This document shows, in pieces, positions 1 through 11,870 of a stretch of 64,000 nucleotides of DNA (the first letter of the stretch is position 1; the number at the start of each line of letters is the position of its first letter). The position numbers were made by a program, and so were the translations under genes. The stretch comes from Typhlomys cinereus (Eukaryota > Chordata > Mammalia > Rodentia > Platacanthomyidae). The notes under the pieces are model-generated. The model worked only from the letters and a program-made list of their open reading frames with translations, ran no database searches and had not been told where the DNA came from. Location of the stretch: assembly GCA_023101885.1 (NCBI GenBank), contig JALPQD010000358.1, positions 2,018,761-2,082,760 of the forward strand, written 5' to 3'.

Positions 1-1375
1 GTGAACCCATTATTTTGTATAAAATTAATTAAAAATGTATCAGACTTTATTATGAAACCTGAAATGCTGAAAATAATAGAGGAAAACATGGAAAACATTT
101 CAATAGACAGTTTAGGCAAAAACTTCCTGACAGTCTTTAATAGCACAGAGTAACAAGAATTAATGAATTAATTTTAATTAATGAAATTAAAAGCCTACCT
201 CCCATAAAGAGTCAGTTATAAAATAACAGGAAATCTTTTCAGCTTTACTTCTGACAGGGACTAACATCCAGAACAGATTAAAGAAGTGTAAATACTAAAC
301 ACCAGAAAAGTATAAGTCTTCTAACCAACAAATGAGTTAGTTAAGTAAACATATAATTCTCAAAAGAAGAAATATGAATGACCAATAAATATTTTAAAAA
401 GCATTCAATATCCTTAGCCATTCTAGAATTGTAAATTTTTCAACTATGAATTTCCCCAAGTAAATAAAGACAGCACATACTGGCAAGGATGTGAGAAAGG
501 AGGAACTCTGTCTGGTTCACTGCAGAGTCCAGTGTAAAGTAGTGCAGGCCATATGGAAGCCAATATGGAAGTTTCCCATAAAACTAAAAATGCCACTCCT
601 AGATATCATGCCTGAGGATTCTAAGTCCTACGACAGAGGTACCTGTACAGCCATTTCTATTGCTGAACTGCTCACAATAGCTAGGAAAGGGACCCAGCCT
701 ACATGTCCATTAAAAGGATAAATAAGACTAGGGAGATGGTTCAGTGGTGAAAACTCTTGCTTCCCAAGCAAATCCCATGTAAAAATGTATGTTGACTATG
801 GGGTCCACCAGTAATTCTATCCCTGGAAGGTAGAACCTGGGAATCCACAGGCTCATAACAATAAGGTAGAACTGTGATGAATGATGTTTCCCAACATAAT
901 CCTTGGGCCTCCACAGGAACATAAATTCAAGTGTACTCATGTACACACACTTGAAAACACATGCTAACCATCCATATGCAAATACACACACACACACACA
1001 TGAAAGAAAAAAGTGGAAAAAGAAAATGTGGTACATGTATACAACAGAAAACTTTCATCCATAAAGAATGAAAATAGATGAAATTATTTTCTTTTGTGAA
1101 GTAAATCAGACTCATAAAGACCACACATTTTCTCTCAAATGTAGATCTGAAACTTTAAGTTTTATAAGTGTATGTATATGAGTAACTAGATATATGTTAT
1201 TAAACAAGGAGGATAACCATTAGAGGAAAAAAGTCTTTGAAGGACTAGAGAAAGAACAAAGAAGAGGATCATAGACTATGTGACATGAAAACAAAATGGC
1301 AGTTAGAGGAAAAAGAGATCAGCAGAAAAGGAGAGATGGAGAAAGGTTTGGGAGGAGGGAACTAAAATAAAATAG
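1..1375 (+). mobile_element. Old L1 fragment: ORF2 C-terminus and 3' UTR, split by a SINE
   Basis: From about 50 the sequence follows L1 ORF2 in order. There is a decayed 'aaaacatttcaatagacagtttaggcaaa' type segment, then the 'tgaccaataaatat' segment near 376, then the C-terminal domain at 491-720 (IWKPIWKFPIKLKMPLLDIMP, ending in TCPLKG where younger copies read KCPT). L1 sequence resumes after the nested SINE at about 1015 ('aatgtggtacatgtatac') and ends in a purine-rich 3'-UTR-like stretch near 1200-1375. Many stops and indels make it much older than the other L1s here. It runs off the left edge. The exact 3' end is uncertain. Confidence 0.8.
724..1014 (+). mobile_element. Old B2-superfamily SINE inside an L1
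   Basis: The head 'actagggagatggttcagtggt' is a tRNA-like box A region as in the other SINEs here, and a 'gggcctccacaggaac' body and a CA-rich tail follow. L1 ORF2 sequence sits on both sides, so the SINE inserted into the L1. A degraded duplication resembling 'ggataaa' flanks it. Many differences from the young copies show an old insertion. Confidence 0.7.
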
Positions 1376-2287
1376 GACTTTTGTCCTAGTAAACTCATTG
1401 CTTTGCAGGCTCAATTGAATCAGCAGAAGCCGGAAGATGAAGGCCGGAGGCTGGAGGCCTAGGCTGATGTGTGATCAAGGAGTCGCCTTTCAGGTCATTG
1501 CTCTTTGTATCTTAGTTTGTCACTCCATGTTTGCTATGGTTCAAATGTGTCCCTGGAGTTAATGCTGGAAACCTAATTGCTTGGCAACAGTGTTGAGAAG
1601 TGGACCCCCAAGGAGGTGATTAGATCCCGAGACCAGATTTATTACACAAAAATTTATATCTACACATTAAAATTAATATATACGATATGACCTCTCTAAG
1701 CAAAAACAAAAACAAAAACAAGAACAAGCAAATTCATCAAGTTAAAGGCCATATAAAGATTATACTCCAAATAGGTCTTTATAGGAACAGAACTGACAGA
1801 TTTAATATATTATATATAATTATATTTAATATATAGCATATAATTGTACACACACACATATACAAAGGGATTTTATTGGATCAGTTTAGGAGGTAAAGCC
1901 TATGTGGCTGAGTATCTCAACAGTCCCAGTCTGTTACTGAAGGCAAAAGATTTCTAGAAGGTTTCTGGACTTCAGTCACATTGAAGGGTGGAAGCAGCTT
2001 GGTTCAGAGGTCAGCAAAGAAAGGCGGCAGCACGAAAGCTGAGTTTGCCAGCACAGGAAAAAAGAACAAATTAGCTCTTCTTTCTTACACTTCCTTTTAT
2101 TTGGTTAGCTACTGGAAGGTGCCACCTACACTTAAGGTTGGTCATTGTTTTTCAAATCCAGGTATTTTAATTTTCAAATGGATTAACAGCTGGTCTTTGA
2201 GTTAAACCCACGTTCCATCTAGTTGACAACCAAGATTAACTATCATCCCAATAACCAGAAACCAAGGCATAAGATGAAAAGTACTTT
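1376..2287. other. Intron with LTR-like scrap and simple repeats
   Basis: A scrap at about 1535-1625 ('caaatgtgtccctgg' to 'aaggaggtgattagat') resembles the 5' part of MaLR LTRs. A (CAAAA)n run lies at 1703-1728 and an AT-rich block at 1795-1855. The rest is unrecognised, and the 74-codon frame at 1981 has no known relative. Confidence 0.4.
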
Positions 2288-2394
2288 TGACTGCAATGTC
2301 TCTACAACCCAGGCCAGGACGGTCTATGCTCCTGGACCTCCTGCCTCCTCGCGGTGGGCAGGGCTTGTAGTTGTATGCCCCCACACCCAGCCAT
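2288..2394 (-). mobile_element. B1 SINE (7SL-derived), diverged
   Basis: Read on the minus strand it begins with a 'ggctgggtgtgggggcatac' type head and continues through the 'ggaggcaggaggtcc' and 'cctgggttgtagagac' blocks typical of B1. It is about 107 bp with several substitutions and a small deletion. No clear target duplication was found. Confidence 0.7.
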
Positions 2395-4249
2395 AGAATG
2401 CTAATTTAAATTCTCCCCGTGGAAACATTTCAAAACATACTAGTTAAAGTCAACGATTTAAGAAACAGCAGTGAAAGGAAATCACTTCAAATGATACCAG
2501 CAACCATGAGAAGATTCAGAAAATAGAGGTACTGGAGATGAGGTGGTAGACATTTCCTCTAAAATAGAACTGGCCAGAAGATTCTCCAGTGACTTGGCTT
2601 CTGTGCAACCTGCCATGTAACAGTTTTAGACATCTTCACCACTTCAATAAGTACATTAATAAAGTGAAAGCCAAGTCCAGAAAACAAAAAGAACCAAGAA
2701 AAAAATCTACAGGCAGCAACTTCGAACATGTGAGCCAGGATCCCCTGGGAAAACTGAAAGCACCTTTAAAATGTATTCCCCACCAGTCTTTTAAAGCAAG
2801 TTTTAGCTTATTCAAGACTAGGAAATTAGGACTTTCAAATGTCTATAAAGTGTGAAACAGGCTATGCTGTTTCTTAAAAGTCTATCAACTGTAGTATGTG
2901 TACAGGTAAGACACAGTACCAATTTTCCTTGCAGACGTAGCCAAACTCAAGCCAGAAGCTACAGCTTTGCCACGGGTTTAGCAACTTGCACTGTTGTAAA
3001 GCTTAGTCAAGCTCACAGTGCTGATGTCAGTATGTTCAGATACCACACACTGAATCTCTACAGCCTTGGGTTTAATCAGCTTAATTCACAATGACTGCGT
3101 TCTTAGTCACAAGCTGCATCACAGATAAAGGGATCCTTCCCTGTATGGCAAGTATTGTTGCAGAGCTGGCGTGATGGTTAGTACCTGACATCTCTGGGAC
3201 AAGCTTCTGGACACAGCTGAGAATGGATATCTAGATTATGGTTGGCTTAGGGGCATGTCTGTCTTGATTGCATTAACTGCTGGGGAAGCTTCAGCCTAAA
3301 ACTGAGTGGCAACACTTCAGGGTTAAAGTCATGAATTAAATTTAAAATGGTGCAGGTGAGATGAGCATCGTCATGCCTGTATTCATTCATTGCGTTCTGC
3401 CTTGACTGTGGATATAATGTGATCGGCTCCCTCAAACTCTGACTTTTCTGTCCTGGTGGACAGAGCTAGAATCAACCTTTTCTCCCTCCAAATTTGCTTC
3501 TTGTTAAGTACTGCATCATAGCACTAAGATGAGTAACTAGATTGATGAGGTACATTTCCCTTTAACAAGGCTCTTCACATGTTGAGCCAAATGCTCAACT
3601 GCTGTACATCAAAGTCTAAGGTAGACATGGCCAAAGTAAATTCTCAGCGTCCTCCTCTCCAGCCTTGAATGCTTGGAAACGTAGAAAAGGAGGTGATCAG
3701 TACCAAACACCAGGCTTCTCATTTCCATCTAGAAATTAGCTAGAGCATTGTCAGTCACGAAGGAAAAGTTGTTGGCTTCTTGGCCTATGCTTTTTTCATA
3801 TTGCTTTCAGTAAAAATTATAGAAACACCAACCAGCTGCAGTGACTTTTTGTTTTGTTTTCTTTTGTGTTTTTGGCACACAGTTATTCCCATAAACCAAT
3901 CATTTATAGAGAGTCATGTATGTGATCTCCAGGAGCAACTTGAATTCCATGTGAACCTGTGGCAACCATCCAGGAAGACAGTCCCTGGGAGCAGGGGATG
4001 CATGACATCCTTGGCATATTGGTCATACTGATTGTCTTCCTCAACTTATCTCAGATGAGCACAGGTATCTTTCACTTACCTACTGCAATTGTTTAGATTG
4101 ATCCCATCTTTTGTAGATACATCTTTTGTAGATCTACATCATTCACTGCAAGAATTACACCAGAGAAAGCCTGGCAGAAACATTTGCACATTTTCACTTG
4201 GTTTGCAGAGGAAATACTAAACAAAATGGACTTAGGTGAAAGTTTCTTT
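2395..4249. other. Unrecognised intron sequence
   Basis: I see no repeat family, simple repeat or convincing exon here. The short open frames (about 60-88 codons at 2589, 2852 and 3780) have no recognisable domain and no splice-site support. Confidence 0.5.
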
Positions 4250-4259
4250 AACAGGCTGA

Positions 4260-4495
4260 TGGGGTAGAGAGGTGGCTCAGTGGTTAAGCCTCTGCTTCAC
4301 TTGCAGAAGACCTGAGTTTGAATCTCAGATCCTACATAAAAATACCAGACAGAAATAGTGGTGGACTGAATTTTCCTCTCTGGAATGTGAAGCCTGGGGA
4401 ACTCTAGAGCAGTCCAAGTGGAGTTAGAGCAATCCAGGAGGATACCTGAAATTACCCTCGAGCCTCTATGGGCACACACAGTTCCCTCTGATAAT

Positions 4496-4526
<31 letters not shown>

Positions 4527-4545
4527 GTATATATTAAAAAAAAAA
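4260..4545 (+). mobile_element. B2-superfamily SINE, intermediate age, with target duplication
   Basis: The head 'gtagagaggtggctcagtgg' carries box A and 'gagtttgaatctcagatcc' matches box B of the tRNA-like promoter. The body has 'gaagcctggggaactc' and the tail is an (AACT)n run followed by poly(A). The 10-bp duplication aacaggctga flanks it at 4250-4259 and 4546-4555. Confidence 0.88.
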
Positions 4546-4789
4546 AACAGGCTGAGGTTGTGGTCCAGGCACACCAATGCCTTGGCCAGACTTGGTCACA
4601 CATTGCAGTAGTTATTTAGCAGTAACTAATCTAGAAGGTTGTTTTCCCTTTTCAGGATGCTTTGGGTAGCAACAGCTCCCTGACTTTGTTCCTGATACAC
4701 CCAATAGCTGTTCTCCCAAGCTGCAACACTGGCCATTGGCACATGCTTGGTGCCTTCAGTTCTGATACTGACCTTGTTTTCAGCGAGAG

Positions 4790-5330
4790 ATTTTCACACT
4801 GCTGGCAACGCTGAGCACCACGACTTTCTATCAGCTAACGGCCCAGGATGAAGAAGCAAAACATAAAAAGGGAAAGACTGCAATGTTGAGCAAAGGGATG
4901 CAGTGGAGTGCTGTCTTCTGGGCTTGCTCTCAGAATCTGTGAATATATGCACAAGATCTACATAATGGGCCCATGGACACACTACAATGGAGGGAACAGG
5001 ACCTTATTAGCTCCCATTCTCCCTGAGGAGCTACCAACAGTTAATAGTTGCTGGGGAGGGAGAGGCATTTTCTTCAGTGGTATAGTCACTGGTAATATGT
5101 CCATGCTTTTGTAATTAAGCCTAATGAAACTCATTGGGTCACATATCCCAAAAAACATGGAATAAAAGGGAGTCCAGTTGTGAAGAGCAAGAGGATCAGC
5201 AAGAGTGAGAGGGGAACATGAAAATGTAACATTGCATACAAAAACATCAAAACTCATTATTTAATTGTGCTTAATTAATATACACTAATAAAAGCATTAA
5301 AAATAATAGGAGGGAATGATCCAGATATGA
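4790..5330 (+). mobile_element. L1 3'-UTR fragment (Lx-like)
   Basis: The segment 'ccctgaggagctaccaacag' followed by 'ttgctggggagggagaggc' and a 'cactggtaatatgtccatgc' block matches rodent L1 (Lx-type) 3' UTRs in order. It belongs to a different and older L1 lineage than the elements at 16-22 and 31-35 kb. No ORF2 precedes it. Confidence 0.7.
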
Positions 5331-5978
5331 GGCCATAAGTATTAATTGAAAAATTCCAGAAAAAAGCAGCTGCTAAGGTGTGAACTTCTGTCCCTTCTGA
5401 TCAACATGCTGAAGTCTCGTGCCCTCAAGAGTAACTCGTCTTGGACACGAGTCATTTCTTCATCCCCTGTACTGATGCTGTTGTGAGCTATTTGTGATGG
5501 AGTCACTCATGTAATGCTCTCATTACCAGACCTGTTATTGTGATATCATGGTGTTAGGTCAAGTAGCTCTTATCTTGCTTAGTAAATATCTTTAATGCAC
5601 AAACATAGTAATGTAGGCAATTCATATGTGCCAAGAAGACGTCATAAAGTTCTTCCTGTAAGTGACAGTATGACAATTATCAAGATAATAAACATTTCAC
5701 ACTGCTGGCCAGAGTTCTTGTGTTTGGGTGTCTGCATGATAGACTGCATGCATGGAATCCATACAGGGTGAGTTACTGAGTTTGACAGAAAGAATGATCT
5801 TTCAGTGGAATTATGAAAAAAGAAATACCATACTTGCTTTGATGTAGGATATAACTGCAATGCATAAGAGGTTCTTTGTTAAAATTAAAATCGAAGGGTA
5901 TTTTGCTAGGAAAAAGGTGTATAGTATATGGAGGTTCAGTACTGTATGAAATTTCATGCATCCAATGATATACCTTTT
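5331..5978. other. Intron, possible decayed MaLR scrap
   Basis: A stretch at about 5370-5560 ('ggtgtgaacttctgtccctt', 'aacatgctgaagtc') loosely resembles the start of an MLT1-type LTR. The remainder up to the 24-bp minisatellite is unrecognised. Confidence 0.25.
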
Positions 5979-6187
5979 GAATCTATCCATTGGGGTACCT
6001 TTGAATATATTCACTGGGGCACCTTTGACCCTATCCATCAAGGAATCTTTGAACCTTTCTACCAGGCATCTTCAAACCTGTCTACTGGGACACTGCTGAA
6101 TCTATCCACAAGATCGTCTTTGAACCTGTCCACTGGGGAAACCTTGAACCTACGTACTGTGGCACTTTTGAACTTAATATCTTGTGG
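5979..6187 (+). repeat. 24-bp minisatellite, about 8.7 units
   Basis: Units start at 5979, 6003, 6027, 6051, 6074/6075, 6098, 6122, 6146 and 6170 (partial). Each unit has the form gaa-c-tatccactgggg-acc-ttt with substitutions. Spacing is 24 bp almost without exception, so the frame stays open and encodes an eight-residue repeat like FESIHWGT, which degrades to LNLSTGET. Divergence among units is substantial, so the array is old. I see no evidence that it is translated. Confidence 0.88.
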
Positions 6188-6391
6188 ACAAGGGAAATGG
6201 CTCTATTCAGCTGTCCTAACATCTCTTTTTCAGAACTATGAATAAAGGTTTTCTTACAAATCTCTTACATGCACACATGTTGCTTCTTCAATAAAAACTT
6301 GGCAAAGTAATAGTCAAGTTCTGTCTCTTGCTAGAAAATAATCTTCATTCTTCATCCAGAGGTGTTATCTGTCTCATATTATCAGATTTAG

Positions 6392-6507
6392 AGTAGGAGC
6401 ACTGCTGTGCAGATGTTCAGAGGATGAGCACTGCTGTATACATGTTCAGAGGTGGAGCACTGTTGTATACATGTTCACAGGAGAAGCACTGCTATGCATG
6501 TCTCCAG
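6392..6507 (+). repeat. 29-bp minisatellite, 4 units
   Basis: Four contiguous 29-bp units begin at 6392, 6421, 6450 and 6479. Each contains 'gagcactgctgtatacatg' or a close variant and ends in 'ttcag/ttcac/tccag'. Spacing is exact, with no indels. Confidence 0.9.
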
Positions 6508-7580
6508 GGAGCAGCAATCTGTCCTGTTCTAACAAGATTGTCCCTGTTTCCTAGGGAGATATACAAGACACTGAAGTTTCCTCTGTGTAAAAGTGGGTAT
6601 GGATGAGTTTTGTCAGGCCTCTGTCAATATTTGTACATTACTCTTTGTGAGTGTAATTATCAAGGATGTAGATAGGTTAAATTTTCTTGGAAAAACTTCA
6701 ATCCATACTGCATTCTGAGCTGTATGGTGGAGGTATGAGCAGCTTCAGAATTTCGTGGAGTTCTGTTTTCAGGATAATGAGGCAGGCAGAGACTGTCCGG
6801 CACCATCAAGTAATATTCAGGCAGTTTTAAAGCAGCCATGCTGGGGTGGTCTTTGAAGGTCTTCAACGGTCATCCCTCAGAACTGGGATTACCCTGAAGT
6901 AACATGTCCTATTTTAATCCTCCACAGAGATAAGATTCCCAGCTTCCCACAACACTCTCTTCATGAAAGGAAATGGAGATTTGTTCTCCATTGTAGAGGA
7001 ACCCTACCCTGAAGTCAGAAAGAAGATCAAATGGGTTATGAACAGACCAATGAGATGTAGAAGACCAAAAGTTCCCATCAGGTGTATAGAAACTGGAGAT
7101 CACCAGTGAGGAGAAGCCACTCCCCAACCCTGTAGAAACATCTGACCCTGGCATCTGTCTTTGGCTCCCTTTCTCTTGATGGTACTCCACTCCTGGAGTC
7201 CTTGAGCTCTGGCTCACTTATTCCTCGTAGGATTCCACATCTGGAGTCTGTGAGCTCCTATCTCACTCTTCTCTCACCCTGTACGGATTCCATGCATGCA
7301 GTCTATCATTTCTTGGGAGGCTCTCTTGCCCCTCGGGGATTCACGTCCATGAGTTCACTTCTTTCTCTCTCTAACAAATTCTGCCTTAAATCCTCTACAT
7401 GTGTTCTGGTTACAATCTTTGACACCCAAATACAAGAACCTGGACACATAAAGACCCAAGAAGGATAATGTAGTGTGACCCTGTGAGAGAGAGACACACA
7501 AGAGACCTGGGGAAATTCCTTGAAGAGACTTAGAAACTGAGCAGATTTCTACTTAACCTACCCCTCTCTTCATCTGGGAT

Positions 7581-7582
<2 letters not shown>
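6508..7582 (+). other. Possible decayed LTR end with primer-binding-like site
   Basis: A pyrimidine-rich stretch at about 7140-7400 resembles an LTR R-U5 region. It is followed at 7419 by 'tgacacccaaata', which agrees with a tRNA-Lys primer binding site at 9 of its first 13 positions, the other four being transitions. No gag-like sequence follows before the CT repeat. Identification is weak. Confidence 0.25.

Positions 7583-7632
<50 letters not shown>
7583..7632. repeat. (TC)n microsatellite
   Basis: An uninterrupted run of about 25 TC dinucleotides. Confidence 0.97.
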
Positions 7633-7637
<5 letters not shown>

Positions 7638-8797
7638 GAGTGTGTGCACATGTGCAGGGGTAAAGAAAGGAAGAAGGGATCCTGTGTTCCATAAACACTC
7701 TACAATGGCTTCTAAGAACTAAAATATTTCAGAAAGGATAGAGAATAAGTCAACACTGAGAGATTTTAGAAGAGAGGCCAGAAAGAAAATGAGAGCCAGA
7801 TCCTAAAATCCTTTCCAACAACATTAGGTTGAAACCTCCTCCTGAGGACAATTCAGCACTTGGGAAGGATTTTAACCAGGGAAACAGCATAATGAGATTC
7901 ATATTTTATAAATCTCTCTGGTTGCTGAATGGGAATTAGATTAAGAGGGGGGTCATTTAGGAGACTCTTATGTAGATGAATGATGACCTCAAAGGAATAG
8001 AATGAATCTGAAAAGGAAAAGGTTAGAAGCGAAAGAATTTGCAAGACAGAATAGCAGAAAAAATCATTCACAGTGAACTAGCATATAGAGTTTAAATTTT
8101 CCTTTCTACTGTCTCTCTCAGGGGAGGAAGAAGACAAACCAGAATTCCTTCTAGAAATAGCTGATTTTAAGCTGATTTCAAGAGATTTGCAGGATGAGTA
8201 AAGGACTTTGGATGAGTCTGAAGAACCTCCTTGGGCTAGAAAGGAAGAAAGTACCAAAAAACAAAACAATTACACAGAATACATCAACTCCCCACACAAT
8301 AATGGAGGTATATAAAAGGGACAGAGGCATCTACTTAGTGTTTCCAGTAACAAACATGAGTATAAGCTGATCTATAAAATGAAAGGAATAGAATTGGATT
8401 AAACCCAAAGCCTGCAGTGTTGTAAATGAATGGACGAATAAGAACAGACACTTTTCCCATGCAGAGAATTTCAAACACTTTTTCAGACACTTCACCTTCA
8501 AGGAAGTAGAAGATAAGTCCCCACTCCTTGAATGCATGCTGTGAATAATACCTTCCTGTGAAAGAGCACAGGATGTCCCAAGACTGACCAAGATGATCAC
8601 ATGCCAGAGATCCAGATTGATATCATTTTGACAGACACACCGGGGCTACTTTTGTGATTTAAACTTAAACTTTCTATCTTGCATGTCCTGGGGCTCCTTG
8701 CTCTGATGCTCCCACTTGGAAACTTCAGGTTTGAGGAAAGGGGAAAAAAGAATAATGAAAGAAATGATGATGTAAAAATAATGAGAGAAAAAAGAAA
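7633..8797. other. Unrecognised intron sequence
   Basis: No repeat family or exon was recognised. The 89-codon minus-strand frame at 8331-8600 has no visible domain. Confidence 0.5.
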
Positions 8798-8868
8798 AGG
8801 AAGGAAAGGAGGGAGGGAGGGAGGGAGGGAGGGAGGGAGGGAGGGAGGAAAGGAGGGAGGGAGGAAAA
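8798..8868. repeat. (GGGA)n purine microsatellite
   Basis: A run of gggagggagg units with a short ggaaa interruption, all purine on the plus strand and G-run rich. It could form a G-quadruplex or triplex. Confidence 0.95.
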
Positions 8869-9261
8869 AAAGTCATCTAGGTCTTATCAAAGACACAACA
8901 ATACTCCCTATTGTGGGGAGTTGTCCTCTTTAGAGACAGCTCTAATCTCTGAAAGAACTAGAAATAGGATCCAAATTTAGATTATCTGTTCCTACAAGCA
9001 GGTCTGTTTTGGTATTTATATGCTTTATGCTTGTCACTACATCAATTCTATTTGGAAATTAAATTATGTACAACCTGATCTTACATGTTTAGACAATTTA
9101 AAATTTAAAAATATCAGAGAGAACACTTGAAAACCAAATATTTCTTTAGCAGCTTTTTCTTGTTTCTGGATAACCACTTTTCTTGCTTCCAAAATATTTT
9201 GCTTTCCAAGGTCATTGGTCTTCAGTCTCATTTGGTCCATGATAAAATTCTCTAATTCAGA
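8869..9261 (-). other. Unrecognised sequence with an open minus-strand frame
   Basis: The minus frame at 9064-9264 begins MSELENFIMDQMRLKTNDLG and continues in coiled-coil-like charged sequence before turning hydrophobic. I do not recognise it. It is cut by the young SINE just upstream (9279-9551). Beyond that SINE the minus frame at 9556-9864 (MDLTKAMKDVATIWQ) is also unrecognised. It could be a retrocopy or an old element. Confidence 0.25.
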
Positions 9262-9278
9262 CATTTCATTTTTTAAAA

Positions 9279-9551
9279 ATTTTTTTATTCAACTGTGCGC
9301 ATGTGCGTGTGTATGTGTGCGCGCGCGTGTGTGTGTCTGTGTATGTGTAGAACCACGGACGAATTCGCGAACCACCATGGACACCTCCACCTCCTTCTGC
9401 CCCGGGATTCACAGGCTCCGCCCTACCAGGACCGGAAACGCAGGCCTGCCCCCGCTTCTGCCTGGCGTCTATACGTGGGATCTGGGATCCGAACTCAGGA
9501 CCTTCCGCCTGCAAGGCGGAGGCTTAACCCCTGAGCCACCTCTCCAGCCCG
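9279..9551 (-). mobile_element. Young B2-superfamily SINE with 17-bp target duplication
   Basis: Read on the minus strand, a 'gggctggagaggtggctcag' head (box A) is followed by 'tgagttcggatcc' (box B), a GC-rich body with gaattcgtccgtggttct, a CA-rich segment and an A-rich tail. The duplication catttcattttttaaaa flanks it exactly at 9262-9278 and 9552-9568. The perfect duplication and CpG content show a recent insertion. Confidence 0.95.
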
Positions 9552-9568
9552 CATTTCATTTTTTAAAA

Positions 9569-11489
9569 AAGGGGTATATAAAAGGGATCTTTAAACATAC
9601 TGAAGGCAGACCACAAAATCTGCCCAAGGACTGCAAATGCTCCCCTTTTGGGATTATCCTCTGAGTATTGTGTTGTGGGGGACCACAGAGGCAATGAAGG
9701 ATGGGAGCCTGACTCTGGGTGATCCTGCAGGGGACACCATCACCATGCACCCAATACCCATAACCCCCTGTGGAAATGAGTTGGTCTAGAATCCCAGTAA
9801 CAATTTGGTAAAATAAGATTTGCCAAATAGTGGCAACATCTTTCATTGCTTTCGTTAGATCCATTTTTTTTGGTATTTTAAATTTTTTATATTAACATAT
9901 AAATATGGTAGTTGGGATGTAAAGTTTGTTCTTGCTAAATATGTTTTAAATGAGAACAATAAAATATTCAATATTCAGGTGACAGACTCTGTACATACAT
10001 TGGATGTAAAGTACAGTTGGGCTTGACTATAATTTCTTCAAGCCACTCCATCACAAATCTGACAGGAAAATTTTCGAGCCCAATCTTTTGATAAGACTTA
10101 ATGTGCCAACTGTACACAAACTTTCAGAAACATATAAAGCAATCCAGACAGTATTAAATATAAGAAAATATATTGACTCCCTGTAAAGCACACAAGAAAA
10201 TATAAGAAAATAAAAGTATGGATATAGACAAGGAACTGCCAAGACAGGGCATATGGAGCAATGTTACTCAGGCTGGTAAGCTGCAATAGTAGTCTAAACA
10301 AAAAATAAAAGTAAAATACTTAAAGAACATGTTCTTCATAAGGAAATCTGTAGTATTGTGACTATTATCTGTTATTTAAGTATCAGACAAGTGTAACTGA
10401 TCTTCTTTGTTTTCAATAACCACATTTGGAGGCTTATGTTAAACTTGGACAGAGATACAAATATAGACAATATTTTGGTCCTTGTTCTCTAAGGTCACCT
10501 AACTCCCAGGTGACTGTGGGGCACCTCTCAACATGGTCCAGACCCTCTGCAAAGTTCTGTGACCACTTGTTCAGAAAAACTTCAGAATCCAGACATTGTT
10601 ATGTGACCCATGTTCATGCTGCAGAATGGAGTCAAAAGGCAAGCAAAACAGAAGCACGCCCTCTGTGCATGCAAAAGAAGCGGCTCGGCTGTCATGATCT
10701 TGCCTCATCTGCTTCAGGTGGCTCAGCTGGACAAAGTACAAAGAACTAGAGACTCACCATGAAAAACCAAAAGAATCTCTAAGACTGAAACCTCAAGCGG
10801 ACTTGAAAAAATAACAACAAAAAGGTTCATGCTGGTCATCTGTATATGGTCTTTGAAGCACAACAGGAAATACTGCCAAGTATCAAAATGTTCTATGTGT
10901 TTTTAGAATATCTTAAACACTAGAGTAGGCACATTTAAGATATTATATAAACAATCATTTCTCATTAACCATTTCCTTCTCGCTGACAAGTGCAGTATGA
11001 ATTCAGAGACTCTCCACTCTACAGCACCTCTGTGGGTCCCACAGTCAAGGAACACAGGCCTACTATTACTCCAACCTAAAAATTCAATTATGGTTAAAAT
11101 GTCTCTCTCCCTCCTACAATCCACCTGAAAGTCTGTGAACGCTGACTGGCCCAACACTTGCTCAGATGCCTGAGCTTATAATTTGGTTTTATACTGGAGT
11201 CAAGTCTTGGAGACTAGAGGAAAAGTCCAGAGGAGGATCCCAATGAACAAGACCAGATGGACGCTTTTGTGTGCTTTACAGGGAGTCAATAAACATTAAC
11301 ATGGATACGTTAAAACAACTTTGGTTCTGGTTTCTTCTAGTTTTCTCCCTAAGGTGTTTGATGCTAAGGTTTTCTATATGTCCTTTCTTACTACATTTCC
11401 CCACTCCACCTCTATCTAGATATCGAGATGGGAAGATCCACTGTTGGACAAGACACTCCATTCAAGGCAGGACTGCTGCATCCAAAAAC
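9569..11489. other. Unrecognised intron sequence
   Basis: No repeat could be assigned. The 107-codon plus frame at 10426-10749 has no recognisable domain and no splice support. Confidence 0.45.
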
Positions 11490-11870
11490 TCACTGTGTGA
11501 GAACTATTCTTACCAGACCTGACTCACATACTAACACGCCCCCATAGACTATTGAGGAACTCAAGAGAGATAAGAACATGCAATGAAAACCTTGGGAACT
11601 AAAGTTGGATGAGTGAAGGGAAATGCCCCTATTAATGGGTTGTCTGAGGAGAGGCAACTTCATATGCATAGAGGTCTGAACCCCCACAAGAGTAGACAAG
11701 CCAGTGGGTCCATAGAAGCAGAGGCAGAAGGGTGGGAAGGACTGGGATGGATTGATGAAGGTGAGAGGGATTAGAGGGAGGGGGATGTAGAGAAATGGGG
11801 ATAAACACTCAATATGTTTGTAAAACTAGGAAAATAAATAAATTTTTAAAAATTAGAAGAAATTTTTCAT
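11490..11870 (+). mobile_element. Probable L1 3'-UTR fragment, old
   Basis: Features such as 'cccctattaatgggttgtc' (about 11627), 'agagtagacaagccagtggg' (11689) and a purine-rich stretch ending in 'aaaataaataaattttt' resemble an old rodent L1 3' end. There is no ORF2 to confirm it. Confidence 0.45.

Noticed and set aside
9215..9664. 149-codon frame with CACVCVRARVCVCVC repeats
   Set aside because: It is translation of the CA-rich tail and GC-rich body of a young SINE. Similar frames appear at 28462-28932 and 62632-62907 over the other two young copies.
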